From the NCBI GenBank assembly GCA_028023455.1, contig JAQFVV010000027.1:6509845-6573844 (forward strand): a stretch of DNA of 64,000 nucleotides. The letters are read 5' to 3'. Source of the stretch: Epiperipatus broadwayi (Eukaryota > Onychophora > Udeonychophora > Euonychophora > Peripatidae). Under the pieces are notes generated by a model. It had not been told where the DNA came from and ran no database searches. It saw only the letters and a list, made by a program, of their open reading frames with translations. The translations under genes were made by a program, and so were the position numbers. This document shows, piece by piece, positions 23,855 through 34,548 of this stretch (position 1 is the first letter of the stretch; every line of letters starts with the position of its first letter).

Positions 23855-24355
23855 ACATATAAATAAACAATATTGGGTGTGAGTTAATTTATGTTAATAG
23901 CAAGAAAAGTTGTTTATTGTTTAAGGCTCAAACAGGATCATTAGCAATAAGGAAATATACTCATAAATGGAAAAGTGTGATTTAGTCTGCAAAGTTATGT
24001 AAGGAAGACATAGAAAATATTAAGCATTGTTAACTAAATGTAAATGTCTACAAGCAAGAAAGGATACAAATAATGAAGTTGTGGGACAATAAATATAAAT
24101 AAAAGTGATTATACAGAAAGCGAGTTATTGGTTTTTATGCTGGGTTTGAGAAAAGACAAAGGAAAAGATCTAGATATAAAGGCCATATGATGGACAAAGA
24201 TGATGTGGAGAAATGGAATGGAGCAGGATAGAAAAGAATATGGTATAAACAGGGTGGAGAAAGGGAAGGTAAGATGGCTAGCAGTTTTCTCTGGGCAAAG
24301 TGGCAGAGAGATTCCTGACTCCATGAAAGGAAAAACCATGGTGCATCACATCAAA
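23855..24355 (+). mobile_element. CR1/L2-like LINE 3' relic
   Basis: Homologous to 18975-19660: GGTGTGAGTTAATTTATG, TGTTTATTGTTTAAGGCTCA, the finger region and the CTCTGGGCAAAGTGG...GGTGCATCACATC tail. Frames are broken throughout. Confidence 0.75.
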
Positions 24356-24539
24356 ATAACCAAATCTGCATAATGAGCACATTTCTACCTTTGTACTGAA
24401 CTAGCGGGGCATTCCTTATCTTCATCAAAGAGTCCATAAGTTTTATAATTGTAAAATGAAACCAAATGTAATATCGGTATATTTATGGAATCAGAAGGAT
24501 ATTAAATGGCTAGGGAGACTGACTACTCTACTACCAAAA

Positions 24540-24860
24540 ATACTAACTTTGTCCTGGTAGACTCTGGAGTTCAAGGATTATGGATTATACCCAGTCCCCT
24601 CTCACTTCTACCATTATAATTTGTGAGAAACTTTTTTCCCCTCTGTATGGATTAATGTGGTGAAGCACTGAATTCAAATCCAAGAATCACGACCAAGAGT
24701 ATCACTTTCGGTGCTCAAAATTCATTTGAACTGCTGGGCAATAAACCAATCAATATTTGGCCCTGTGCAGTTTAATACAATGATAAAATGGCAGACTCAA
24801 GTTCAAATCCATTGATGCAAGATATCTGTCTTCATTCCAGTGGCCAAACTTTTTACAAAT
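24540..24860 (+). repeat. Degenerate tRNA-like repeat monomers
   Basis: Three short segments resemble the monomers of the array at 52.2-53.3 kb: GGTAGACTCTGGAGTTCAAGG..., TGGTGAAGCACTGAATTCAAATCC and AAAATGGCAGACTCAAGTTCAAATCC. The last two have B-box-like GTTCAAATCC. Confidence 0.5.
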
Positions 24861-24892
24861 ACCTGTACAATAAAAAATTTGATTGGTTGTTA

Positions 24893-25447
24893 TAATATGT
24901 TGGACCATTTCCATCATCTATCATTAAATGTTGAATTGCTAGAATATTTTAAACCTTTATTTAAATTTTTCAAATACAAACAACTGTCAATAATAGCACC
25001 CAAATAGATAATGTCAGTTTGTAGATTACACAATGTTTCAGGTGGTATTATTCTCTCTTCTTCAGGTGTTGCTGACCAGTGACAATATTAGCATCAGAGC
25101 TGAACTTCCACTTTCAGATTTTTGAATATCTAGACTGCCTTTGACAGAATAACTCAGTTGGTTAGTTCATTGCCTTAAAATTCGATATTTAAGAATCTAA
25201 AGGTGTCTGTTCGATTCCTATGCTAGTATTGGCACTGATTAGACCAACAACACCTGAAGAAGAGCACAGAAACTGAAGAAGAGCTGAGAATAACATTGCT
25301 CAACATGTGTAAAGTACTAACCCATGTTGCCTATTTGTGTGTTATTAGTAATAGTTGTTTGTATTTGGAAAATTTTTAATAAGGTTTTAAAATTTTTCTA
25401 GACATTCAGCATTTAATGGTAGATGATGGAAATGGTCCAACATAATA
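24893..25447. mobile_element. Head-to-head pair of tRNA-derived SINEs
   Basis: A minus copy (24893 to about 25130) and a + copy (25137-25447) share the tail, for example TTGGACCATTTCCATCATCTA (24900) against its inverse ending at 25440. They also share the CACCTGAAGAAGAG region. The + copy has a full tRNA-like head; the minus copy is truncated within the head. Known: SINEs of this type use LINE machinery and an internal RNA polymerase III promoter. Confidence 0.75.
25141..25230 (+). promoter_or_regulatory. tRNA-like Pol III head of the SINE (A and B boxes)
   Basis: TAACTCAGTTGG at 25150-25161 fits an A box and GTTCGATTCC at 25209-25218 fits a B box. Their spacing is near that of a tRNA. The acceptor stem is not complementary and the anticodon arm is eroded, so this is SINE-derived and not a tRNA gene. 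Confidence 0.75.
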
Positions 25448-26085
25448 CATCTAAAATATTATAATTACAAACTTTCATGCAATTAATTTGATTGGCCTGT
25501 GAGAAAACAGGATAAAGAAATTAATTATATCATTAAAACTTAACTTCATAGATTCACTTATTTTTCTTTAAGGAGTACTTTTTTCCATCACCCTCCACCC
25601 CCACTTCAGGTGGTCAAATCAATTATATTTTTAATATCCTTAGGCATTTCTTGTAAATATCTAAAGAAATTCATATTTTAAATTATAAAGCATTTTTTTG
25701 GTTTCACAAATCTTAACTTATTTTAGATATGAATGTAAATGATGAAGTTGATGTTTAAAATGAAATAAGATATGCCATTTGAAAAGAAATTAATCCTTTT
25801 TTATGAGAAAGAAGGTTTAAAACTGTTGGACTTTAAGTTAATCAATTGATTAGTTACTCAGGAGTCATCTGACATCTGAACATGATCTTTGAATCGGGAG
25901 TTTTTAGTTAAACCATTAAATATCACATGATCACTATCTCATACTAGTACATAATTGTTATTAAACAATTCAAAACAAAGCAAAACTCTCCATATAGTAG
26001 TGCCATCTTGTGCCAACAAGAGCAATCAATGGATGCCAGAAGGCTTGTGCATAAAATCCCTATCTAGTGCCTACTCATTCAATAT

Positions 26086-26125
26086 CCTCAGACTAGTTTC
26101 TGGCTTGTGGCCTTCATCAGTGAGG
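26086..26125 (-). ncRNA. Hammerhead ribozyme, family A (intact)
   Basis: Helix I CCUCA/UGAGG is perfect, CUGAUGA is intact, helix II is GGC-CACAA-GCC flanked by an A/A mismatch, GAAA is intact and stem-loop III is the palindrome ACUAGU. Predicted cleavage follows the C of GUC (complement of base 26091). All residues usually needed for catalysis are present except the pair next to the core at the foot of helix II. Confidence 0.82.
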
Positions 26126-26223
26126 AGCCTCATAGTTTTGTAGTTAAATAGAGTTAAAAGGTGTTTGCTGGAGTGTTGCATTGGATACTAAGATCTAGGT
26201 GCAGTGCTCTCAGATCCAAGGCT

Positions 26224-26263
26224 CCTCACTGATGAAGGCCACAAGCCAGAAACTAATCTGAGG
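26224..26263 (+). ncRNA. Hammerhead ribozyme, family A
   Basis: As in the opposite arm, with CCUCA/UGAGG, CUGAUGA, GGC/GCC and GAAA all present. Loop III reads ACUAAU, so the palindrome and the second helix III pair are lost. Predicted cleavage is after 26258. Confidence 0.75.
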
Positions 26264-26399
26264 ATATTGAATGAGTAGGCACTAGATAGGGATTTTATGC
26301 ACAAGCCTTCTGGCATCCATTGATTGCTCTTGTTGGCACAAGATGGCACTACTATATGGAGAGTTTTGCTTTGTTTTGAGTTTTTAGTTCTTAGATCTG

Positions 26400-27250
26400 T
26401 AACTGTTACGACACTAATTTACATAGCATTATAATCATACAATTGTTTGGCAAGTCATGACAATTTCTTCAATTGATTGAACTGAGATTTTTTTTAAAAA
26501 AGTACTTTTTACTCAGTTGCAAATAGATTTGAAATCTTTGAATCTGCTGCTGTGCTGGATTGCACAGTGCACTGGAAATTTTTTAAAAGATGTGTTCTAA
26601 AGACTATTAGCTGCAGTCATTTATCCACAAGATTTTTTATGCTGTTTCAAATCAATAAATATTTTTTTTTACTACAATATATAATGAAGAGGATAGGACA
26701 ACAGTTTCAAAGCCATAATGTATTATTCCAATCACTATAAATAAAAATTAGCCTACAAATCCACTTATTAACCTTTTTTATCTATACACAAGACAAGAAC
26801 GTGCGTGCAGTCTATGTTTTATTTAAAAAAATTTCAAATAAAGGAAAATGAAGATTAGATATAAAAATATAGGGATTTTCTAGAACTGCTTGTTTATGTT
26901 GTATTCCTCCCTTCCCAAAAGGATGATAATTCTACTGATGATAAGCTGGAATATTAGAATCAGTGACATTCTAGTATTATTAGATAAGTATGAGGTCTGT
27001 AGAGTAATAAGGTCAGGTAGGAACCATTATAGATATTATTGAAATACATTTTACATCTGCAACAACTAATCTTCAAAACAAAACATTGCTAAGGTTAAAG
27101 CTTTTTGATTATGGAATAAAATTTGGATTTTTATGCATCTCAATAGGAATCATCTGTGTTTTGGGTGAATCTTTGCTTAAAAGTCGTTTTGCAAGAAATA
27201 ACGGTTAAAATTAATATTTAAGATCTGCTATACTTTTTTATATTTAAATA
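26400..27250. other. Non-coding AT-rich DNA
   Basis: Only short chance frames; nothing recognised. Confidence 0.35.
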
Positions 27251-27251
27251 G

Positions 27252-27487
27252 ATAAATGCCTGCATTCTCTCCAGACTATTGCAGTACAGAAAACTTTCAA
27301 CCTTATCTCAATAATAATCAAAACCTTTGGATACGAGCAGATTCTGGAGCCAGTAATTCCTACTGATAGACCGCCGCCTAGAGCTAAGAACTTCATAGAC
27401 TCATTAATTGAGCTGCTAAAAAATACATGGTCATCACACATGACACATTTGACAATCGAATCAAGATATGGGAAGCCTACAGACTAA
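27252..27487 (+). CDS. Unrecognised candidate exon
   Basis: After an acceptor-like TTTTTATATTTAAATAG, a frame of 77 codons stays open to a TAA at 27485. It reads KCLHSLQTIAVQKTFNLIS, FGYEQILEPVIPTDRPPPRA, KNFIDSLIELLKNTW and ESRYGKPTD. Base composition and the proline-rich stretch look coding compared with the flanks. No start codon or donor is evident, and a second frame opens nearby. It could be a last exon, a retrocopy fragment or transposon remnant. I cannot name a family. Confidence 0.3.
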
Positions 27488-28528
27488 TACATCCAGTCAA
27501 CATCGACATATGTCCCAAGTTGGGGACTCCCAAGACTCTCTTCAGCTTCTGGAGCATGGAGCCTAAGTACCTGGATTTTGTACTCAAAAATCAATATAAT
27601 TTCAGTGAGTACCAACTGGTTTTTTGCATATAAGAGAGGCATTGTTAAAATTGATCCTATTTGTCCTCTCTGTCATAGACAATCTCAATGACAATCAACA
27701 ACCTCAACTTGTTATCAAGACAACTTTTTAACAATAAAGGAATTCCATCTTTATTAATGGTCCAATATATCTATATACACTAAAGATTGCAACTTGACTA
27801 CAGAGATTGAAATTATTGATACAAAGATGTTTGAAGAAGTCTCCTTAAACAGGTAAATATAACCTGTTCTGAATGCAGATTAATAAATAGTCAACTATAA
27901 CATTACAAACTGCACCCAGAATATTATTTAAATAATAAGTTTGTAAGTAATTAAAATCAGTCAACACTTATACAATCTCAACTTGTTGTCAAGGCAACCT
28001 TCTTTGTGATCCCATATATACATATTTTCATTTCATAAAAAATATTTTTTTATTTTTTATTTGTTTGATAACACAACTATCAGAAAAAAAAAAATCTTGT
28101 TTTTTCTAATATATATATACATATTTATATAGCATCCATATTGAACTGTTCTGACCATTTGTACATCAGGTTTTAAATAATATCTGTACTGGATTGCCGA
28201 TTACTTGGGGTCATTTACATATTTTTTACTATATTTTCTGTAAGATAATCAGATTATGGTCTTCAACAAATAATCAGAAAAAATTGACAAAAAATGGTCA
28301 CAGTTATATTTTTTGATTATTCTTAAATCCCTGGGTTAGAGAGAATTTGTTAAAACATGGTTTGAACAAACATTATTTTTTATCTATAGCAGTTATTATG
28401 GATGCCTGTGTCAATGTGAGATTTATTAACAGGCTGCTTTACTAAATAGAAAAAAAAGATTTAATATTCATAAATTCATATTTTTATTTGATATTTTATT
28501 GCTCATTTAAATACAGTAATAAAAGCAA

Positions 28529-28925
28529 AAACATCACATGATCACTATTTCCTATGCTTGCCTATAACTTATTAAAACAGGCAAAACTCTATAAGTATTG
28601 CCACTCAGTGCAAACCAGAGTAATCAATGGATGTCAGGCTTGTGCACAAAATCCCTATCTAGTGCATACTCATCCAATATCCCCCGACTAGTTTCTGTCT
28701 TGTGGCCTCCATCAGTGAGGAGCCTTGAATCTGAGAGCACTGCACCTAGATCTTAGGATCTAACACAATCCCCCAGAATACACCTTTTATCTCTACTTAA
28801 GTACAAAACTATGAGTCTTAAATTGAAAACACAATAATATTTTTAATCAAACTCATCAGCATATATAGTCATATAGGTCTGAACTCAGTTCAATACCTAT
28901 ACATTTTGGTGTCTTTGGTTCTTTA
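28529..28925 (-). mobile_element. Family A single copy
   Basis: Near-complete minus copy from CATCACATGATCAC to the GAACTCAGTTC...CATTTTGGTGTC end. The ribozyme is mutated: the core reads CUGAUGG, although GAAACUAGUC is kept. Confidence 0.75.
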
Positions 28926-29909
28926 ATATAAAAAATACATGCTTTCCCAAGTCATTTATGATTCCCACAATATCAATAAATAATTGTTAACTAATGGATA
29001 CCTTTTTTTGTATATGTCTCTTTGTTTTATGGCATCAGTTTGATGATCTTGAGTAGTGATGTCTTCGTTATCCATTACCATTAGATTGTCTGGGGTTGGT
29101 TTTGTAAATTAATTTTTACTCTCATTTCACAATGGCAACAAACTACGATTAGGCAGCTATTAGCAGTTCAGAACACTATTTCAGCAATGGGAACAGGTTC
29201 AGCAATAATAGATGTATTTTTAGCCTGCTATGGGTAACATTTTACCAATACTTTGGAAGGATTTCATATTATTAATTGCACAGATAGCAGGATTCTCAGG
29301 GTTTAAACTCAGTCACTCTGTTTGTTTCAACTTCCAGCCCCGCTGGTCACTTCCAGTCTTTTTAAATGTCTCAAAGCCATTAATTTCTTATATGGCAAGC
29401 GAAAGAATTGCTAGTGAATAACCAATTCAGGTCATGTTGCTGCACAGATTGATTCTTTAATTATTAATCCTTTTAATCGTGACTGACCCAGCTGTATATA
29501 CTGCTATTCTTCATCCCTGCTGTTTTTCGATAATTCCCCAAAATTTAATTAATTAAATTTTTTCAGTTTTCATATTTACTCTTCTGCATGGGACAATTTT
29601 TCACATCTAAAATATAATCTTGTTGCTATGTGACAAGATCTTTTTACATTTTTGATTTCAAATGAATTTTTACATTATTTTTTTTTATTATTGCAAATTA
29701 CTTTTTAGATTATTTTTTTATCATAAGTACAAGCATATTTTTTATGGTTATGCATTTTAGAAACTTTATAGAAATATATCTATTATCAAAAATGCATATT
29801 TTACATCTACAATTTCTTTCAAAGGACATTATTATTAATTACCCTTTGTTATTGCATTGCCAAATGTATACCATATAATACTAAATCATTCATGCACTTT
29901 ATTACTGTT

Positions 29910-30163
29910 ACACAATGCTTTATTTACCACCCTCTTTTACAGTTTGATTGCCCCAGAAATCTTCAGAACTCTTACAGTTTCGATTGCCCAAGAAATCTTG
30001 TTCAGAACTCATCTTCTAACTTTAGGTGATATAAAAGTTCTGAAGAAGATTGCTGGGACAATCGAAACTATAAAAGAAGGTGGCAAATAAAGGATTTTAG
30101 TTCTGAAGAAGATAGCCGGGACAATCAATACTGTAAAAGAGAGTGGTAAATAAAGTATTGTGT
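29910..30163. repeat. Foldback element inserted in duplication copy 1
   Basis: The ends ACACAATGCTTTATTTACCAC and GTGGTAAATAAAGTATTGTGT are inverted, and AGTTCTGAAGAAGAT segments are nested inside. Duplication copy 2 lacks it (empty site near 34025-34075), which shows it as a discrete insertion. The 77-codon frame through it is a by-product of the palindrome. Confidence 0.7.
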
Positions 30164-30904
30164 AAAAAAAATATGAAAGGTTATCTAATTTCATTCATTA
30201 ATACAACTTTGTTCCATTCCCCTCTATGCTTGTAAGTATACTTTGAAGCAATAAATGGTATAATACGACCCTATCTATTAAGTAATAAAATAGAGTGGAC
30301 ATGCTATTAAATGATACTTTTATTATTTATTGACTGATTTTGTTTCTAATGCAATTTTTTTTTTTGTTTTGTTATCATGTTCTGACTATCTGTTTTAAAA
30401 GCATATTATTGGGAAACCCACACCAACTTATCTACCAGACTTGCTCAACACAATTATATGCCCAAACACACTAAGAAAAACACTGATTATTCCTCCCTTT
30501 TCCTCATCCATGAGCTAATATCTAGTAATAGTTTTGATTTCTCCATGGCTGATATTGCCTATTTAAAGTGTGATTCTAGAGAAAAATTAATGAGGCTTTA
30601 TCAATTGCCAAGGGTACCCACACCATTAATAAAATGGAGCACCCCTCTATCTAGGAAATATCATTTGTAGCCCCTCCCTCATTATCAGGCAAATACCCCT
30701 TGCATATATTCATTCCAATCCCTTTCATATTTAAATTCAATATTATTTATGGAATACAAGTCCCTATCATCTTCACTCTTTTATGATTGTGATACCTGGT
30801 TGTATTGAAAATACTTAGTGTTAATAAATCTTTTAATAATTTTAACCTGTGTTGTCATTAAATGTTGTAACATTTATTTTTCATTTCATTAATATATTTT
30901 TGTA

Positions 30905-31085
30905 AGATAATATATACAAGCATTTTAAAACGCTGGGTGAAGCTGCTGTTAATGGCAAACAATCAAAATAAATCAATCTAGGCTAAGCGCTTTTGAAGTG
31001 TTACCCTTCATAATCATAGCCAAAATAGATTTTAAATCATTGTTAAATGGTAATGTATGCAAATGTGTATGTAAATTAATCAACG
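30905..31085 (-). repeat. Repeat shared with 55125-55285
   Basis: About 160 bp of similarity: CAAGCATTTTAAAACGCTGG..., AGCTGTTAATRGCAAACAATC, CATAATCATAGCCAAAATAG and AAATGGTAATRTATGCAAATG. It contains the hammerhead-like motif at 30981-31021 in the same relative position. Confidence 0.7.
30981..31021 (-). ncRNA. Hammerhead-like motif (non-canonical)
   Basis: Outer stem GGCUA/UAGCC, box UGAUUAUGA, helix GAAG/CUUC. The GAAA position reads AAAA. Same architecture as in the PLE termini. Confidence 0.3.
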
Positions 31086-31544
31086 TATCCATTTTCCGGA
31101 GGTAGTGAAGCATGTGTCGCATCGATTAATAGCATTGTCATTGATGATAAAATATGTTTATCTTCCTTTTGCAGTTGTTAGTTTCAGTGCACACAATTTT
31201 GGCATTAGAGGGTTCAAATCTATGACCGGCCTGCTTCTCATGTAGGAGAAATATTGTCATTGTTATTTTGGCCTTCAACAAATGATCAGAAAAAAAACAA
31301 AAAAAAAGGCCACAGTTATATTTTCTGATTATCCTTAAACCCTTGGGTTAGAGAAAATTGATTTAAACATGATTTGATCAACTATTATTCTCTTCTAAAG
31401 CAGCTTATGGGTGTCAGTGTGAGATTTGTTAATAGGCTGCTTTAGTAAAAGAGAGGGGACAAATTTAATATTCATAATTTATATTTTCATTTCTCTGCTT
31501 ATTTAAATGCAATAGTAAAAATATTTACTAATTTATAAATTAGA

Positions 31545-31904
31545 ATTGAACATCACATGATCACTCTCATACTAGCACAATAATTGTTATTAAACAATCC
31601 AAAACAAAGCAAAACTCTCCATATAGTAGTGCCATCTTGTGCTAACAAGAGCAATCAATGGATGCCAGAAGGCTTGTGCATAAAATCCCTATCTAGTGCC
31701 TACTCATCCAATATCCCCAGACTAGTTTCTGGCTTGTGGCCTTCATCAGTGAGGAGCCTTGGATCTGAGAGCACTGCACCTAAGATCTAGGTGCAGGCAC
31801 TAGATAGGGATTTTATGCACAAGCCTTCTGGCATCCATTGATTGCTCTTGTTAGCACAAGATGGCACTACTATATGGAGAGTTTTGCTTTGTTTTGGATT
31901 GTTT
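31545..31904. mobile_element. Family A hammerhead foldback with 110-bp identical arms
   Basis: 31591-31700 and 31796-31905 are perfect inverted copies over 110 bp by my reading. AAATTAGA at 31537-31544 recurs at 31905-31912, a possible 8-bp target duplication. The left arm extends to the family end (CATCACATGATCAC). Only the left arm retains the hammerhead; the right arm begins downstream of it. Confidence 0.82.
31715..31754 (-). ncRNA. Hammerhead ribozyme, family A (intact)
   Basis: CCUCA/UGGGG (one G-U pair), CUGAUGA, A-GGC-CACAA-GCC-A, GAAA, ACUAGU and C17. All core boxes are intact, and cleavage is predicted at the complement of 31720. Confidence 0.8.
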
Positions 31905-32084
31905 AAATTAGACTCGAGTCATGGAAAGAAACTTGAGATTTTTGTTTTTAAAAAAGAAAATTTAATAACACTAATAATAATAAAAATACAGTATATATTT
32001 TTGTGCTGCTTTCGCAACACATTTAATAAACATTTGTTATGGAAGTAATATAATTTTCCTCTTTTCTTATGTATGGATTTCTGT

Positions 32085-32270
32085 ATCTACACATACCATT
32101 TCCAACTTTCTTATACACTTCAACAATATTTTTTATATCAAAATTTCATTTTGAGAGTTTCAACTGTCTTGCAGTCATCATGAGAAATTGTAAGAATAAA
32201 GTTTTGATATAAAAAATAGTATTGTTGATGTGTTTAAGAAATTTGGAAATGGTATATGTAAATTATTTAA
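32085..32270. repeat. Foldback hairpin element
   Basis: The arms about 32088-32145 and 32208-32270 are inverted: CATACCATTTCCAA...CAACAATATTTTTTATATCA against its complement. The loop carries a possible hammerhead-like motif at 32142-32189. Confidence 0.65.
32142..32189 (-). ncRNA. Possible hammerhead-like motif
   Basis: Minus strand: AAUUUC...GAAAUU closing stem, AUGAUGA box (preceded by C, so one extra base), CUG-CAAGA-CAG helix, UU, then GAAAC. The order fits a hammerhead, but the insertion near C3 and the UU before GAAA are non-canonical. Confidence 0.3.
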
Positions 32271-32375
32271 TATATAGGTATATGAGCACAGACTTTCAAA
32301 TGACTCACCACTCTCCACACTATCTCATAACACTGATACACCTGAATACACATATGTCGAAAAGATAAATAATCT

Positions 32376-32417
32376 CCAATATACGTATTTCATGCTAAAC
32401 CAGCAATCATCAGTTGG
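32376..32417 (-). ncRNA. Hammerhead ribozyme, family C (intact core)
   Basis: CCAA/UUGG helix I, CUGAUGA, U-UGCU-GGUUU-AGCA-U, GAAA and the palindrome AUACGUAU then A17. Complete apart from one lost outer helix I pair. Confidence 0.8.
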
Positions 32418-32611
32418 TCCAAATTACCATCTCTACACATATATGCTATAAATGCTCAGATATATTAAGATAGACAAACCTCATACTTTAATGGACAGGC
32501 TTCAATCTACTCCACACTCCAACTCTTCAACCGTCCATCCAATTGAAGATCTGGCTATCTTAATATATATCTGAGCACTTATAGCATATATATGTAGAGA
32601 TGGTAATCTGG

Positions 32612-32655
32612 ACCAACTGATGATTGCTGGTTTAGCATGAAATACGTATATTGGT
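32612..32655 (+). ncRNA. Hammerhead ribozyme, family C (intact)
   Basis: ACCAA (32612-32616) pairs with UUGGU (32651-32655). CUGAUGA is 32617-32623; helix II UGCU/AGCA is 32625-32628 with 32634-32637, flanked by a U/U mismatch; GAAA is 32639-32642; stem-loop III AUACGUAU is 32642-32649; predicted cleavage is after A32650 (AUA, an NUH triplet). Confidence 0.83.
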
Positions 32656-34548
32656 GATTATTTATCTTTTCAACATATATGTGTTCAAGTGTATCAATGT
32701 TATGAGATAGTGAAGAGTGGTAGATCATATGAAAGTCTGTGCTCATACACTCTATATATTACATATATAGACACGGGTATATAATAAGCCTGTGTGTTTC
32801 AGTTATTACGTAAATTATTTAACTAACAACAGAATTATTTTCTTATTCTAGTTAAAATAAATGGAACAAAAAAATCATATACAATAGCTAATATAAATAT
32901 ATAATAATCATACATATGAAGCCTTTTTTCAGCATGTGATTTAAATAAATGATATAAATATAAAACATTAATTTGTAATGGTACAAAGATAAAACAATAA
33001 TTAATTACCAAAGTATTTTAACAGATATAAAATAGATTGTCCTCAAAAATAATTTTCAGATATAAAATAGATTAAGTTCTCAAAAATACTTTTAATTCAA
33101 AAGATTAAAAGGGCTTTGTATTTACTTATTATGAAAGCCTCAAAGTAAAATCTTACTGTGGTTTTAATCACAGGTACCCTTTTTTGTGTACATCTCTTTA
33201 TTTTATAGCATCAGTTTAATGTTCTTGAGTAGTGGTGTCTCTGTTTTCCATTAGTCTATAACCATTAGATTGGCTGGGGTCAGCTTTGTAAATAAATTTT
33301 CACTGGTTTTACAATGGCTACAAACTTATTAGGTAGATATTAGCATTTCAGAGCTCTATTTCAGCAGTGGGAAAATGTTAGGCAATGACAGATATTTTAC
33401 CTTTAGCCTGCCATGGGTAACATTTTATCAATTATTTTTTAAGGATTTCATAATATTAATTGTACAGATAGTGACTTTCTCAGAATTTAAAATCAGCCAT
33501 TGTTTATTTTAACTTCCTGCCCTGCTGGTTACTTTTGGCTTTTAAAAGTCTTGAGATCATTAATTTCTTTATGGCAACCAAAGGAATTTCTGGTGAATAA
33601 CCAATTCAGGTCATGTTACTACACAGATTGATTCTTCAATTATTAAACCTTTGAATCATGACTGACCCAGTTATATATTCTGCTCCTCTTTGTCCCCGCT
33701 GTTTTTTTAATAATCCCCAAAAATTTAATTAATTTTTTTCAGTTTTCAGATTTACCCTTCTGCGTGGAACAATTGGTTACATTTAAAATGTAATCTTGTT
33801 GCTATGCAATAAGGTCTGGTTTTACGTTCTTGATTACAAATGAATTCTTACATTACTTTTTTTTTTTATTATCACAAACTACTTTTTAGATTGTTAATTT
33901 TTATCAAATAAAGATATATATCTTTTATAGTATGCATTTCAGAAACTTTATGGAAATTTGTCTACTATCAAAAGTTCATTCTTTACATCTAAAATTTATT
34001 TCAAAGGAGATTATTATTTTTGCTTAACTTTTAATTGATTGTGGAGGGGCAAAACAATAAATAAAAAAAATAACGGTTAGTTAATTTCATCCATTAATAC
34101 AGCTCCGTTCCATTCCACTCTATAAGTGCAAGTATATTTTATATCAGTAAATAGTACGGTATATATTCCAACTATTTAATGAGACATTTTGTAATAGTCC
34201 TTATTTGGATAATCAGTTCTTGATGTTTTAGGATTGTCCATACAATGCAGATTAAGTGAACCATATTGGAAATAAAGATCATAGAAAATATATCTTTACT
34301 GTGTGAATTAGATTTCTGATATGTGAATTTTATCATTAAATTTATTTATGTTTCTCTAAACAATATTTAATACGCTTTAAAAGATGGCATTTGGCCATAT
34401 TTTAATAGAAAAAATTTTCATCTTTTTATGAAAAGAATAATTAAAATTGATACTTAAGATCTGTTAAAATGATAAAAAATCAAGTCAGATGTCACATGAT
34501 CTAATTTTAATAAAGCTTGTATTTACAAATATATATAGAGCTCGCAAA

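Larger units (their letters stand above)
25910..26377. mobile_element. Family A hammerhead foldback, 12-bp TSD
   Basis: GAGTTTTTAGTT occurs at 25898-25909 and again at 26378-26389, directly abutting the element: a 12-bp target-site duplication. Arms 25971-26131 and 26218-26378 are nearly identical inverted copies; I count about one mismatch in 161. Both arms have intact hammerhead cores. The left arm continues to the family's natural end (AAACCATTAAATATCACATG); the right arm stops short. The unequal ends and TSD show that the inverted pair inserted as one unit. Confidence 0.88.
28250..30300 (+). repeat. Segmental duplication, copy 1
   Basis: The flanks 28250-28530 and 28980-30300 match 31257-31550 and 33165-34190 in the same order and orientation at moderate identity. 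Examples are CACAGTTATATTTT...GATTAT, and CCTGCTATGGGTAACATTTTA against CCTGCCATGGGTAACATTTTA. The unit includes a family A copy between the flanks. It has no gene. Confidence 0.75.
32274..32757. mobile_element. Family C hammerhead foldback element
   Basis: Arms 32274-32476 and 32555-32757 are inverted copies (coordinate sum 65031). Each has a hammerhead with intact core. The inner spacer is a shortened form of the one in the 12.6-kb copy. No coding capacity. Confidence 0.82.
31257..34190 (+). repeat. Segmental duplication, copy 2
   Basis: Counterpart of 28250-30300. It is longer because additional elements (the family C foldback at 32274-32757 and a hairpin at 32085-32270) are present between the matching flanks. 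It lacks the foldback seen at 29910-30163 in copy 1. Confidence 0.7.

Noticed and set aside
25141-25230. tRNA gene
   Set aside because: A and B boxes are present, but the acceptor stem does not pair, the anticodon arm is eroded and a SINE body follows.
29857-30090. 77-codon frame
   Set aside because: It lies in a foldback that is absent from the other copy of the segmental duplication.
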